From Duganella dendranthematis (GTDB taxonomy: Bacteria; Pseudomonadota; Gammaproteobacteria; Burkholderiales; Burkholderiaceae_D), in assembly GCF_012849375.1 (NCBI RefSeq), contig NZ_CP051684.1, positions 186,001 through 250,000 on the forward strand: 64,000 nucleotides of DNA. The letters are read 5' to 3'. Position 1 is the stretch's first letter; each line of letters opens with the position of its first letter. The position numbers and the translations under genes were made by a program. Shown in pieces: positions 16,052 through 25,176 of this stretch. The notes below the pieces were generated by a model. That model did not search any database, was not told the DNA's origin, and worked only from the letters and a program-made list of their open reading frames with translations.

Positions 16052-18877
16052 TTACTTCTCAGGGTACAGCACCACTTGCAGATAGTTGTTGGTATCGAAG
16101 TAGCGCTGTGCGGCCTCTTTCAGGTCCGCCGTCGTCAACGCGTTCACGCGCGACTCATAAGTAAGTATATCCTCTGGATTGTTATTATTGAAGAAGGCAT
16201 TCTGCAGGGACGCCATCCAATAGCCATTTTCACGCAAGCCCTTGCGGTAACCCTTGATCCAGGAAGCCTTCACCTTGTTCAGGTCCGCCTCGTCGACACC
16301 GTCGTGCTTGAGCTTCTCGATTTCGGCGAAGGTGGCGGCCAGCACCTTGTCCACGTTCTCCGGCGCGCACGGCAGATTGGCGTTGATGGTGTAATTACCG
16401 TAGGGGATGCGGCTCATGCTGCCGCTCATGCCGCCGCTGTACATCGCGCCCATCTTCTCGCGCAGCGTCTCAATCAGCTTGATGTTCATCACCTCGACCA
16501 GCGCCTGCAAGCGCATGCGCGCGGCGCGCGAGTATTCAACGTCGCCGGTGAAGGACAGCGAAATGGTGCTCTTCGGCTCCGAGCCGGCATGCACTTCCTT
16601 CTTCACCACGCCCTTGATCGGCCGCACGCCTTCGTCCTTGAAGGCCACCGGGATCTCGCCCACCGGCAGGCTGGCGATGTAATTGGCGATCAGCGGCTTG
16701 ATCTTCTCCACATCAAAGCTGCCGACGATGAAGAAGGTGAAGTCGCGCGCGCTGGACAGGCGGCTGTTGTAGATATCCAGCACGCGGTCCAGCCCCAATT
16801 GATCGAAGTCCGCCGGACGCGCCGCGCGCAGCACGCGCGGGCTATTGTTGTACAGCGTTGCCGTCACAGTATCGTAGAACACCGACTCCGGCCGGGCCAG
16901 ATTATTCTGCGCCAGTTCGCGCTGGCGATCGACGTAGGCGGTATAGATGGCGGCATCCTTGCGCGGCTGCGTCATCTGCAAGTAGACCAGTTGCAGCATG
17001 GCTTCCACGTCCGAACTGCCGGACACGCCGCCCACCGATTCATTGAGCGAACTGACATTGGCGGTGGAGCTGACGCTCTTCCCTGCCAGTACCTTGACCA
17101 GGTCATTCGGCGTGTAATTCAGCACGCCCATCTGGCCGACGATGCTGCTGGCGTACTGCGCGGCGAAGACATCGCTATCCGGCAGCAGTGACCAGCCGCC
17201 GTAGCGCAAGCCGCCCAGGATCACCTGATCGTTATTGAAGTCCGTCGGCTTCAGCACCACCTTGACGCCGTTGCTGAGCGTGAGCTCTGTGGTGCCGATT
17301 TTGGCGTCAAATTTTTCGCTGACGATGCTGCCGGCCTTCGGCGGATTGGGCATCAGCTGGGTCGCGTAGACCTTGTCTTCCATCGGCTTGACGGCGATCT
17401 TCTCGGCCGCGCTGGCAGTGCTGACCAGGTCATCGGCCTTCGGCTGCACGATGCCCGGCTTGTCGATGCCGCTGTAGATCACCAGCTTGCTCTGGTTGTC
17501 CGGAATGGCGGCGCGCACGGCGGCGTTGACCTCGTCCACCGAAATGCTCGGCAACAGCTGGTTGACGTAGCGGTATTCGGCGGCGATGCCGGGAATCGAT
17601 TCATCTTCCAGGAAGTTGCGGATGTACTCCGCGGCATAGCCGCCGGAATCGGATTTTTCACGCTCGTTGTACATACGCTCATAGTTGCGCAGCATGCCCT
17701 TCTTGGCACGCTCCACTTCCGACGCGCTAAAGCCGTACTGGCGCGCGCGCTGGTCTTCCTGCACCAGCGCATTGATGGCCGGCGTAACGCCGCCCTTGCC
17801 CAGCACCGCACCGGCGCCATATGAACGATAGCCGCGCACGATCTTGTTCATGCCGCTGCCGCCTTGCAGGAACGGCGGGTTGGCCTGCTGCGTCAATTCA
17901 AACATGCGCTGACTGAGAATAAAGCTGTACAGGTTCTCGACCAGCTTCTGGCGATAATCGCCGAAGGTGCGCTCTTCCGGCAGGATCTGGATCGGGTAAC
18001 GGATATACACCGTGTTGGCGCTGACTTCCTTGTCGGTGAAGACGATGCCTTCCGAGTCCTGGCGTTCCGGGATGGTGGCGTAAGCGCGCGGGCGCGGATG
18101 GGCAGGATTTTTCAGGTGGCCGAAATGCTGTTCGATCAGGCGCTGCGCCGCAGCCGGCTCAATATCGCCGACCACCACCACCGCCATCAGGTCCGGCCGA
18201 TACCAGTCGCGGTAAAAGCGCTTGATGGCGTCGTACTTGAAGCCCTTGATGATGTCTTCTTTACCAATCGGCATACGCTGCGCGTAGCGTGAGCCATTCA
18301 GCACCTTGGGCAGCACCACCTTGTTCATGCGGTCATCCACGCCTTTACCGAGACGCAGTTCTTCCAGCACGATGCCACGTTCGCTGTCGATATCGGCATC
18401 GTTGAAGGACAGGCCATGCGCCCAGTCTTCCAGCACCTGGAAGCCCTTGTCGACGATTTCCTGTTTATCGGTCGGTATCGGCAGGATGTAGACGGTTTCG
18501 TCGAAGCTGGTGTAGGCGTTGAGATCTGCGCCGAACTTCACGCCGATCGACTGCAGGTAGGACACCAGCTCATTGCGCTTGAAATGCGTGGAGCCGTTGA
18601 ACGCCATGTGTTCGGTGAAGTGCGCCAAGCCTTGCTGGTCCTCGTCTTCCAGGATCGAACCTGCCTTGACCACCAGCCGCAGCTCCAGCTTTTTCTCCGG
18701 GCGGCCGTTCTGCTGGATGTAGTACGTGAGGCCATTGGCCAATTTGCCAACCTTGACCTGCGGACCCACTGGAATCGGGTCGCTCAGCTTCGGCGCCGGC
18801 AGATCGTCGGCTTGCGCCAGGAAAGAACACGCCAGGATTGCAGCGCCGGACAGGATACGCAGGGTAATCAGCTTCAT
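16052..18877 (-). CDS. Secreted M16-family zinc peptidase (pitrilysin-like), two-unit
   Basis: 941 aa, the double-length form with an active N-terminal and an inactive C-terminal peptidase half. A signal peptide (LRILSGAAILACSFLAQA) directs export. The inverted zinc motif HxxEH is His86-Phe-Thr-Glu89-His90, and the third ligand Glu166 sits exactly 76 residues after the second His. The C-terminal half has R-Y-like substrate-binding elements but no HxxEH. Expected role is degradation of peptides in the periplasm. Followed by a 66-aa acidic protein; upstream is the FMN riboswitch of ribB, divergent. Confidence 0.95.
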   Translation of the reverse strand: MKLITLRILSGAAILACSFLAQADDLPAPKLSDPIPVGPQVKVGKLANGLTYYIQQNGRPEKKLELRLVVKAGSILEDEDQQGLAHFTEHMAFNGSTHFKRNELVSYLQSIGVKFGADLNAYTSFDETVYILPIPTDKQEIVDKGFQVLEDWAHGLSFNDADIDSERGIVLEELRLGKGVDDRMNKVVLPKVLNGSRYAQRMPIGKEDIIKGFKYDAIKRFYRDWYRPDLMAVVVVGDIEPAAAQRLIEQHFGHLKNPAHPRPRAYATIPERQDSEGIVFTDKEVSANTVYIRYPIQILPEERTFGDYRQKLVENLYSFILSQRMFELTQQANPPFLQGGSGMNKIVRGYRSYGAGAVLGKGGVTPAINALVQEDQRARQYGFSASEVERAKKGMLRNYERMYNEREKSDSGGYAAEYIRNFLEDESIPGIAAEYRYVNQLLPSISVDEVNAAVRAAIPDNQSKLVIYSGIDKPGIVQPKADDLVSTASAAEKIAVKPMEDKVYATQLMPNPPKAGSIVSEKFDAKIGTTELTLSNGVKVVLKPTDFNNDQVILGGLRYGGWSLLPDSDVFAAQYASSIVGQMGVLNYTPNDLVKVLAGKSVSSTANVSSLNESVGGVSGSSDVEAMLQLVYLQMTQPRKDAAIYTAYVDRQRELAQNNLARPESVFYDTVTATLYNNSPRVLRAARPADFDQLGLDRVLDIYNSRLSSARDFTFFIVGSFDVEKIKPLIANYIASLPVGEIPVAFKDEGVRPIKGVVKKEVHAGSEPKSTISLSFTGDVEYSRAARMRLQALVEVMNIKLIETLREKMGAMYSGGMSGSMSRIPYGNYTINANLPCAPENVDKVLAATFAEIEKLKHDGVDEADLNKVKASWIKGYRKGLRENGYWMASLQNAFFNNNNPEDILTYESRVNALTTADLKEAAQRYFDTNNYLQVVLYPEK

Positions 18878-18910
18878 TCCGAATGCACAAAATCTAAGGG
18901 AACGGCTACC

Positions 18911-18941
18911 TTACACCGAATTCCCCGGTTTAGGCTAAAAT
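18911..18941 (+). promoter_or_regulatory. Possible promoter of the FMN riboswitch-ribB transcript
   Basis: TTACAC at 18911-18916 and TAAAAT at 18936-18941 resemble -35 and -10 elements with a 19-bp spacer, placing the start of transcription about 25 nt before the aptamer. The spacer is longer than optimal. Confidence 0.35.
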
Positions 18942-18973
18942 CCTGTTGCCCGCCACTTGGCGGGTAATAACAA

Positions 18974-19099
18974 CGTCTTCGGGGCGGGGTGTAATTCCCC
19001 ACCGGCGGTAAGGTTCACAACCAAGCCCGCGAGCGCAGAAATGCGCAGATCTGGTGAAATGCCAGGGCCGACGGTTAAAGTCCGGATGAAAGAAGATGT
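18974..19099 (+). ncRNA. FMN riboswitch (RFN element) upstream of ribB
   Basis: The conserved RFN sequence blocks appear in order: CTTCGGGGCGGGGTG, AATTCCCCACCGGCGGTA, AGCCCGCGAGCG, ATCTGGTGAAATGCCAG, GCCGACGGTTAAAGTCCGGATG and AGAAGATG. This is the six-helix FMN aptamer. It occupies the untranslated leader of ribB, whose start is about 97 bp further on, so FMN should reduce ribB expression. The downstream platform has no clear T-run terminator, so translational control by masking the AAGGAG at 19181 is more likely. The 318-bp gap between the M16 gene and ribB holds this element and little else. Confidence 0.96.
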
Positions 19100-19195
19100 G
19101 CGCTTGACGCATCCTGCTGCCCACTTGTGGCGCGGCTGGCTGCGCGTATTCGCTTGCCCTGTCGCGTTCCTGATTCTTACAAGGAGCGTATCACC

Positions 19196-19855
19196 ATGCT
19201 GGACCACACCTCTGTATCCCCTTATTCCCTTGTTTCCGACGATCTGGAAGGTCGCATCCACGCGGCGCTGGAAGCCATGCGCGCCGGCGTGCCGGTCATC
19301 CTGCTGGACGATTTCGACCGCGAAAACGAAGCGGACCTGATCGTCGCCGCTGAAAAAATGACCGTGCAGACCATGGCCATGATGATCCGCGAATGCAGCG
19401 GCATTGTTTGCCTGTGCCTCAATGCCGACCGCGTGCGCGAACTGGAGTTGCCGATGATGGCGGCGAATAACGGCAGCCGTTACGGCACGCCGTTCACCGT
19501 GTCGATCGAGGCGCGCGAAGGCGTGACCACCGGCGTCTCGGCGGCGGACCGCGTCACCACCATCCGCGCTGCGACGGCGGCCAATGCCAAGCCGTCGGAC
19601 CTGGTGCATCCGGGCCATGTATTCCCGCTGCGGGCGACGCCGGGTGGCGTGCTGTCACGCAAAGGCCATACCGAAGGCTCGGTGGACCTGGCCACCATGG
19701 CGGGCCTGAACCCGTCGGCGGTGCTGTGCGAATTGATGAACCCAGACGGCACCATGATGCGCGGCACCGACATCGAACGTTTCGCCGAACTGCATCAGAT
19801 GCCGATCCTGACTATCGCCGAAATGATCGAGTGGCGCACCAGGCACAATGCCTAA
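19196..19855 (+). CDS. ribB: 3,4-dihydroxy-2-butanone-4-phosphate synthase
   Basis: 219 aa from the ATG at 19196, preceded by AAGGAG. Converts ribulose-5-phosphate to DHBP plus formate in riboflavin biosynthesis. The acidic active-site loop [10 protein letters not shown] (residues 38-47) and HTEGSVDLA near the C-terminus are diagnostic. It is the single-domain form with no GTP cyclohydrolase II (RibA) fused. The FMN riboswitch in its leader confirms the assignment. It is monocistronic: the next gene is convergent and ends at its stop. Confidence 0.97.
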   Translation: MLDHTSVSPYSLVSDDLEGRIHAALEAMRAGVPVILLDDFDRENEADLIVAAEKMTVQTMAMMIRECSGIVCLCLNADRVRELELPMMAANNGSRYGTPFTVSIEAREGVTTGVSAADRVTTIRAATAANAKPSDLVHPGHVFPLRATPGGVLSRKGHTEGSVDLATMAGLNPSAVLCELMNPDGTMMRGTDIERFAELHQMPILTIAEMIEWRTRHNA

Positions 19856-21233
19856 ACAGGCTTGACTAGTTTGACGTAGCGGTACACCAGGCACAACGCG
19901 CCTGCGTATGCCGCTACGATCAGCGTGAACGCCAGCGGCAGCCGCATTCCCCACGCCGGCGCCATATGCATCACTGTCCCCATCATCGCCACACCCACCA
20001 GCGCGCCGATCTGGCGATTGGCATTCAGCGCCGCTGCCGCACTATTGGCATGCGCCTTGCCCGCCACCAGCATCACCGTCGCGGTCATGCCCGGTATCGC
20101 AATCCCGATCGCCACATTCATCAGCACCGCCGCCGTCACCAGCTGCCAGTACGGCGACTCCGGACGCAAGCCAAACAGCATCACCAGCGCCATGCCCAGG
20201 CCAACCAGCAAACCATACATCATCGGCGGCCGCGTGCCCACCCTCGCAGTAATCCGGCCGGATGTCAGGTTACCAATCGCAAAAGCCGCCATCATCGGAA
20301 TCAGCTTCACACCCGTTTGCAACGCATCCGCCCCGCCCTGCTGGATAAATAAACTCAGCAAGAACAACTGCCCGAACACCGCAAAATTAATCAGGAAGCC
20401 CACGCCATTGGCTGCGGCAAACGCCGGCGTCTCAAACAAGGCCTTGGGCAGCAAGGGATGCGCGCCGGCCCGCTCGCGCCGCACCAGCAATGCAGCCGCC
20501 GCTATCGCCACCACCGCCGCCATCAATACCGCCGCCGAGGTCCAACCCAAGGCCGGTCCCTCGATCAGCACAAAACTCAACGCCGCAAGCGTCACCACGC
20601 CCATCACATGACTCAGCATCGACAGATCGCGTGCATGGCGCGACGTCGCTGGCGCCAGCATCTGCGTCAGCACAATCCCCACCACGCCAATCGGCACATT
20701 CACCCAGAACACGCTGCGCCAGCCAAATTCGTGCACCAGCAGCCCCCCACCAGCGGCCCGGCCGCCGACGAACAACCGACAATCGCCGACCACGTGCCCA
20801 GCATGCGCGCCCGCGTGGCCTGATCTTCATAAGCATGCGTCAGCAAACTCAAAGAACTGGGCATGAACAGCGCCGCCCCCACGCCCTGCAACAGTCGCGC
20901 CGCAATCAACGCATGGCCGCTGGGCGACACCGCGCACAGCACCGAACCGAGGATAAACACGCTCAGGCCGCCCTGATACACGGTCTTGGGGCCGAAGCGG
21001 TCGGCCAGCGCGCCGCCCGCCATCAGCAGCGCGGCGAAGGTCAGCGTGTAACCGTCCACCACCCATACCAGGCCAGTCAGCGGCACCGCCAGGCTGACGG
21101 AAATATCAGACAACGCCGTGTTGACGGCGGTGACATCGATCATCGCCATCACAAAACCGATGGCCAGCGTCATCAGCATTAATAAAGGAGGCACCTGACG
21201 GGCTGGCGCCGCAGTGGAAATGGAAGTATTCAT
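19852..21233 (-). pseudogene. MFS multidrug exporter (DHA2/EmrB-QacA type), frameshifted
   Basis: Starting at ATG 21233, the N-terminal frame has motif A (GGALADRFGPK) and motif C-like LLQGVGAALFMPSS, then breaks after SAAGPLVGG. The second frame resumes at GGLLVHEFGWRSVFWVNVPIG and continues through the remaining membrane helices to 19852. The break is at a run of six C on the plus strand (20743-20748); one extra base would restore GPLVGGLLVHEFGWR, the family-typical sequence, and a 460-aa, 14-helix transporter. Either a genuine inactivation, a phase-variable tract, or a sequencing error in a homopolymer. A LysR gene lies divergent. Confidence 0.88.
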
Positions 21234-21288
21234 GCCCGCATGGTAGGCCGCTTGCATGATGCAGTAAATACGCATAACATCGGCACTC

Positions 21289-21306
21289 TGATGCAAAAAT
21301 GCATCA
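21289..21306. promoter_or_regulatory. LysR-type operator dyad in MFS/LysR divergent region
   Basis: TGATGCAAAAATGCATCA is a perfect 7-bp inverted repeat with a 4-bp AAAA spacer, ending 12 bp before the LysR start codon. A second, shorter related palindrome TGCATGATGCA lies at 21253-21263, close to the MFS start. Both share the GATGCA half-site. Their 36-bp centre-to-centre-like spacing and divergent layout fit LysR recognition and activation sites. Confidence 0.6.
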
Positions 21307-21317
21307 TGGAGCACACC

Positions 21318-22184
21318 ATGGATTGGGACAACGCCCGCATTTTCCTCGCCATCTACCGCAAAGGCACGCTGCGCGCCGCCGCTGCGCTGCTGGACATCGA
21401 CCAGGCCACCGTCGGCCGCCGCCTCAACGCGCTGGAAAAATCGCTCGGCGCGCGGCTGTTCCTGCGCACGCCGTCCGGCTACCTGGCCACGCCGGCCGGC
21501 GAACTGGCCGTCACCGCCGCCGAAAAGATGGAACAGGCTGCTCTGCAATTCCAGCGCGAGATGCAGGGCATCGACAACAGGCTGTCCGGCAGCGTGCGGG
21601 TGACCACCTCGGACACCATGGCCGCCCATTTCGTCCTCGCCGCCATGCAGCGCCTGCACGTGATGCACCCAGAAATCCGCATCGTGCTCAGTACCAGCAC
21701 CGAGATCACCAGCCTGACGCGGCGCGAGGCCGACCTGGCAGTGCGTACCCTCAAGCCCACCAGCCCGGACCTGATCTCGCGCCACCTGACCCGTCGCAGC
21801 ATGGGCCTGTACGCCACGCCGGACTATCTGAAAGAGCGCGGCATGCCGGTGCCGGGCAATGGCTTGGCCGGGCATGACATCGTCATTTATCAAGCATCGG
21901 TGGCGCCACGCCATCAGGAAAAAATCTGCCTGGAGCCGGTGCACAACGCCCGCGTGGCGATGGAAGTCAACAGCGGCCTGGCGCTGCTGGAGGCGGCGCG
22001 GCTGGGCATGGGTGTGACCGAACTGCCCTGCCACATGGCCGATGGCGATGCGCGCCTGGTGCGGGTGTGGCCGGAGCGCGTCGACCAGTACGACGTGTGG
22101 CTGGTGACGCACAGCGATTTAAGCCGCAGCGCGCGCGTGCGCGCCGTCGCCGACGCCATTATCGACACTTTCCCGGAAAAGTAA
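21318..22184 (+). CDS. LysR-family transcriptional regulator
   Basis: 288 aa from the ATG at 21318, chosen because GGAG lies 6 nt upstream and WDNARIFLAIYRKGTLRAAA, the start of the winged HTH, follows at once. HTH residues continue through DQATVGRRLNALEKSLGARLFLRTPSGYLAT; the rest is a periplasmic-binding-like effector domain (GSVRVTTSDTMAAHFV, VNSGLALLEAARLGMGVTELP). It is divergent from the frameshifted MFS exporter, with two related dyads between them, so it most likely controls that exporter and itself. If the exporter is dead, the regulator may now lack a local target. Confidence 0.93.
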   Translation: MDWDNARIFLAIYRKGTLRAAAALLDIDQATVGRRLNALEKSLGARLFLRTPSGYLATPAGELAVTAAEKMEQAALQFQREMQGIDNRLSGSVRVTTSDTMAAHFVLAAMQRLHVMHPEIRIVLSTSTEITSLTRREADLAVRTLKPTSPDLISRHLTRRSMGLYATPDYLKERGMPVPGNGLAGHDIVIYQASVAPRHQEKICLEPVHNARVAMEVNSGLALLEAARLGMGVTELPCHMADGDARLVRVWPERVDQYDVWLVTHSDLSRSARVRAVADAIIDTFPEK

Positions 22185-22212
22185 CGTACACCAGGTTCAC
22201 GCCCCGCAGTGC

Positions 22213-22218
22213 TAAGAT
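22213..22218 (+). promoter_or_regulatory. Candidate extended -10 for MlaE-like gene, near-leaderless
   Basis: TGC-TAAGAT at 22210-22218 is an extended -10 pattern ending 6 nt before the ATG at 22225; no Shine-Dalgarno lies between. Transcription would begin at or very near the start codon. Confidence 0.35.
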
Positions 22219-22224
22219 GCCAAC

Positions 22225-23013
22225 ATGAGCATGCAAGCATCCCTTCCCAACCTCCTGCAACGGCTGCACCACGGCGCGGTCGCGTGGCTGCACAGCTGGT
22301 GGCGGCTGCTGCACTTCGCGGTGCTGATGTTCTCGGTGGCGCTGACGCCATCCAGCTATGGCCGCGACAAACGCCCGGTGCTGGCCGCCCATCTGGTGGC
22401 GGACACCGCCCCCAACCTGGCCTGGTATGGCGTGATGTCGGCGCTGGTCAGCCTGGTGTTGATCCGCATCGTGGTGGTCACATCACTGAGCTACGGCCTG
22501 TCGCGCTTTGCGCTGGAGATGGTGGTGCGGGTGCTGGTGCTGGAGTTGATCCCGCTGACCGCCGCCGCCTTTGTGGCGCTGCGCACCACGCTGCCGGCCG
22601 GACTGGAATTTGCGCAAAACCGCGCGGCCGACCGCGAGGTCACGGCACAGGAAATGCACAATGATTTCTTCCCGCGCGTGGCGGCCGGCATCTTCGCCGT
22701 GTGGATGCTGGCGGCAGTCAGCTGCGTGTTGACGCTGATCCTTGCCTACCTGTCGCTGTACGGCTTCACACCGTGGGCGTTGACCGGCTACACGCGCGTG
22801 GTCGGCCAGGTCTTCAATCCCGCCGTGACGCTGATCCTGGTCCTGAAGATCGTCTTCTTCAGCCTCGCCGTCGGCCTGATCCCGATGGCCTCCTCGTTCT
22901 ACTTCGGCGCCAGCTACCGCAACAAGGTCACGCATGGCCTGTCGGACATGGTGCGGCTGTTTGCCGTGATACTGCTGATCGAAGTCGCCTCGCTGATGGG
23001 TAACTACTACTAA
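22225..23013 (+). CDS. MlaE-like ABC transporter permease (lipid transport)
   Basis: 262 aa with five to six hydrophobic segments. The pattern VLVLELIPLTAAAFVALRTTLPAGLEFAQ aligns with the MlaE core ([24 protein letters not shown]), and FFPRVAAGIFAVWMLAAV with the MlaE PRFWAGV helix. It is a divergent member: the usual EQ-coupling segment contacting the ATPase is replaced by AADREVTAQEMHND. First gene of a four-gene operon with a MlaD-type MCE protein 4 bp downstream. In Mla systems this subunit moves phospholipids across the inner membrane. No MlaF-type ATPase gene occurs next to it. Confidence 0.78.
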   Translation: MSMQASLPNLLQRLHHGAVAWLHSWWRLLHFAVLMFSVALTPSSYGRDKRPVLAAHLVADTAPNLAWYGVMSALVSLVLIRIVVVTSLSYGLSRFALEMVVRVLVLELIPLTAAAFVALRTTLPAGLEFAQNRAADREVTAQEMHNDFFPRVAAGIFAVWMLAAVSCVLTLILAYLSLYGFTPWALTGYTRVVGQVFNPAVTLILVLKIVFFSLAVGLIPMASSFYFGASYRNKVTHGLSDMVRLFAVILLIEVASLMGNYY

Positions 23014-23017
23014 AACT

Positions 23018-23986
23018 ATGACAGAACCAATCAATCAAGCCGCCCCTGTGCGCAATGCTGAATTCAAGGCCGCCCTGCTGCTGGTGCTGATGGCGGTGCT
23101 GGTCATCGGCTCCGCCCTGTACCTGCTGTACGCCCGCGGCGCGTTCGAATCGACCCAGACGCTGATTCTGCAAGCCGAGGACTCGGAAGGCGTCAGCGTC
23201 GGCATGGATGTCACCTTCGCCGGTTTCCCTATCGGCCGCGTGCGGCGCATTGAACTGAGCAAGGAAGGCAAGGCGCGGCTGGTGGTCGATGTACCGCGCG
23301 ACGACGCCCACTGGCTGCGCAGCTCCAGCATCTTCACGCTGGAACGGGCGATTGTCGGCGGCGCCAAGCTGCGCGCCTTCAGCGGCATCCCCACCGATCC
23401 GCCGCTGGAAGACGGCGCCACCCGCTCGCTGCTGGTTGGCGATGCGGCGGCCGAGATCCCGCGCCTGCTGTCGGCAGCCAAAGACCTGCTGCAAAACCTG
23501 AACGACCTGACGGCGGAAAATTCCGCGCTGGCCGCCAGCTTGGCCAACGTGGCTGGCGTTACCGGCAAGCTGAATGGCCCGCACGGCGCCATGGGGCTGA
23601 TCGCCGGCGACGACAAGAACGCGCAGCAGCTGACCGAACGCGCCAACAAGCTGCTGACCACCGTGAACGCGCTGACGCTGAAGGCCGATAGCCTGATCGG
23701 CCATGCCGACGAACGCGTCTTCGGCCAGCAAGGCGTGATGACGGACGCGCAGGCCACCATCGTCCAGCTTAACGGCCTGCTGGCGGACGCCCGCAATTCG
23801 CTGAAGAAAATGGATGCGGTGCTGGTGGAGGCGCAAGCGGTGGCGTCCAACACCAAGGAAGCCACGGCCGATCTGGGCACGTTGCGCGGCGAGGTGGAAA
23901 GCAGCTTGCGACGCGTCGAGCAGCTGGTCAATGAAATCAACCGCAAATGGCCGTTCAAGCGCGATACGGAGATCAAGCTGCCATGA
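23018..23986 (+). CDS. MlaD-type MCE-domain protein
   Basis: 322 aa. One N-terminal membrane anchor (LLLVLMAVLVIGSALYLLYA, residues 15-36), then an MCE domain: LQAEDSEGVSVGMDVTFAGFPIGRVRRIELSKEG is the signature, with the SVGMDVTFAG-IGRV core. The C-terminal half (from about residue 150) is helical, rich in Leu heptads and in paired LNDL/NLND-type sequence, as in longer MCE proteins that form periplasmic tubes. Expected to form a hexameric ring on the periplasmic side that carries lipids. Its stop overlaps the lipoprotein gene in ATGA. Confidence 0.92.
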   Translation: MTEPINQAAPVRNAEFKAALLLVLMAVLVIGSALYLLYARGAFESTQTLILQAEDSEGVSVGMDVTFAGFPIGRVRRIELSKEGKARLVVDVPRDDAHWLRSSSIFTLERAIVGGAKLRAFSGIPTDPPLEDGATRSLLVGDAAAEIPRLLSAAKDLLQNLNDLTAENSALAASLANVAGVTGKLNGPHGAMGLIAGDDKNAQQLTERANKLLTTVNALTLKADSLIGHADERVFGQQGVMTDAQATIVQLNGLLADARNSLKKMDAVLVEAQAVASNTKEATADLGTLRGEVESSLRRVEQLVNEINRKWPFKRDTEIKLP

Positions 23987-24639
23987 AGAAGAGTATCGTC
24001 ATCACCGCCCTCGCCCTGTCATTGGCCGCCTGCGGCAACAACCCGCCCGTACCGGACTGGCAGATGAACGCCAAAAACGGCATCGACCGCGCCACCGCCG
24101 CCTACATGGAGGGCAACGCCCGCGTGGAAGCGGCCGAATACAAGCGCGCCCGCGAAGCCTTGTCCAGTACCGGAAAAATCGATCTGATCATCCGCGCCGA
24201 ACTGACGCAATGCGCCGCCCGCGTGGCCGCGCTGGTATTCGAGGACTGCGCCGGCTTCGACAAACTGGCGCAAGACGCCAGCCCCGCCGACCGCGCCTAC
24301 GCCGCCTATCTGGCCGGTCGCGCCACCGCCAGCGACGCCGCGTTGCTGCCCGCCCAGCACCAGCCGGTCGCCGCAGCGGCGAGCGACGCAGCCGCCGCCA
24401 GCGCCGTGCAGGCCATCACCGATCCCTTATCGAAGCTGGTCGCCAGCGGCGTGCTGCTACGCGCCGGCAAAGCCAGCCCGCCGGTGCTGGCAGGCGCGGT
24501 GGATACCGCCTCCGCCCAAGGCTGGCGCCGGCCGTTGCTGGCCTGGCTGGGGGTACAATCCATGCGCGCAGAACAAGCCGGCGACAGCGCCGAAGCCCAA
24601 CGCATCAAACGCCGTATCGACCTGATTACCGCAAAATGA
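23983..24639 (+). CDS. Putative lipoprotein of the MCE operon
   Basis: 218 aa from the ATG at 23983 that overlaps the MCE stop. Signal peptide with lipobox LAAC (Cys at residue 19, LSLAACG), then an Ala-rich helical protein with TPR-like spacing (residues 35-80: AYMEGNARVEAAEYKRAREAL). Four cysteines occur in the mature protein. Probably lipid-anchored and a partner in the lipid-transport complex, in the place where other Mla/Pqi operons have an auxiliary lipoprotein (MlaA, PqiC), but there is no similarity I can see to those. Its stop overlaps the DUF2867 gene by 4 bp. Confidence 0.8.
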   Translation: MKKSIVITALALSLAACGNNPPVPDWQMNAKNGIDRATAAYMEGNARVEAAEYKRAREALSSTGKIDLIIRAELTQCAARVAALVFEDCAGFDKLAQDASPADRAYAAYLAGRATASDAALLPAQHQPVAAAASDAAAASAVQAITDPLSKLVASGVLLRAGKASPPVLAGAVDTASAQGWRRPLLAWLGVQSMRAEQAGDSAEAQRIKRRIDLITAK

Positions 24640-25145
24640 CTATCGCCGCCATCGCCACCACGGCCATACCGCAACATACCGAAATCGCCCAGCACCTGCA
24701 CGGCGCGGACTTCCACGATTGCTATCAGACAGACATCGCGCCGACCTCCGAATCCGCGCTGGCGCTTTACCTGAAAGTGGTGGCTGCCACGCCGCGCTGG
24801 GTCAACGCCATGATGACGATGCGTAACCGCATCGTGCAGCTGGTGGGGCTGAAGAATCTGGGTGCGCTGGGCGACACCGACGCAGCCAAGCCGGCCAGCG
24901 CCTACCGCGTGGGCGACCGTGTCGGCATCTTCTCCATTGTCTACCTCAGCGACCAGGAAGTCATCCTCGGCGACTCGGACAAGCACCTGAACGTCGAAGT
25001 CTCGGTCTGCAAGCTGACCGACAAGGTGGCCGTCAGTACCGTGGTGCACACCCGTAATGCGCTGGGCCGCATCTACATGATGTTCGTAGCGCCGGCCCAC
25101 CGCCGCATTGTGCCGGCCACGCTGAGGAATGCCCGCTTCCTGTAA
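24636..25145 (+). CDS. DUF2867-family protein
   Basis: 169 aa, start ATG 24636 overlapping the previous stop. The sequence begins with an amphipathic HGADFHDCYQTDIAP stretch, and YRVGDRVGIFSIVYLSDQEVILGDSDKHLNV with the ending GRIYMMFVAPAHRRIVPATLRNA matches the DUF2867 family, whose members are thought to bind small hydrophobic molecules or modulate oxidoreductases; function is not established. No signal peptide, so cytoplasmic. Last gene of the MCE operon by its overlap. Confidence 0.8.
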   Translation: MTIAAIATTAIPQHTEIAQHLHGADFHDCYQTDIAPTSESALALYLKVVAATPRWVNAMMTMRNRIVQLVGLKNLGALGDTDAAKPASAYRVGDRVGIFSIVYLSDQEVILGDSDKHLNVEVSVCKLTDKVAVSTVVHTRNALGRIYMMFVAPAHRRIVPATLRNARFL

Positions 25146-25176
25146 AATCCCCGCTTCCAACGAATCGAGGATTTAC

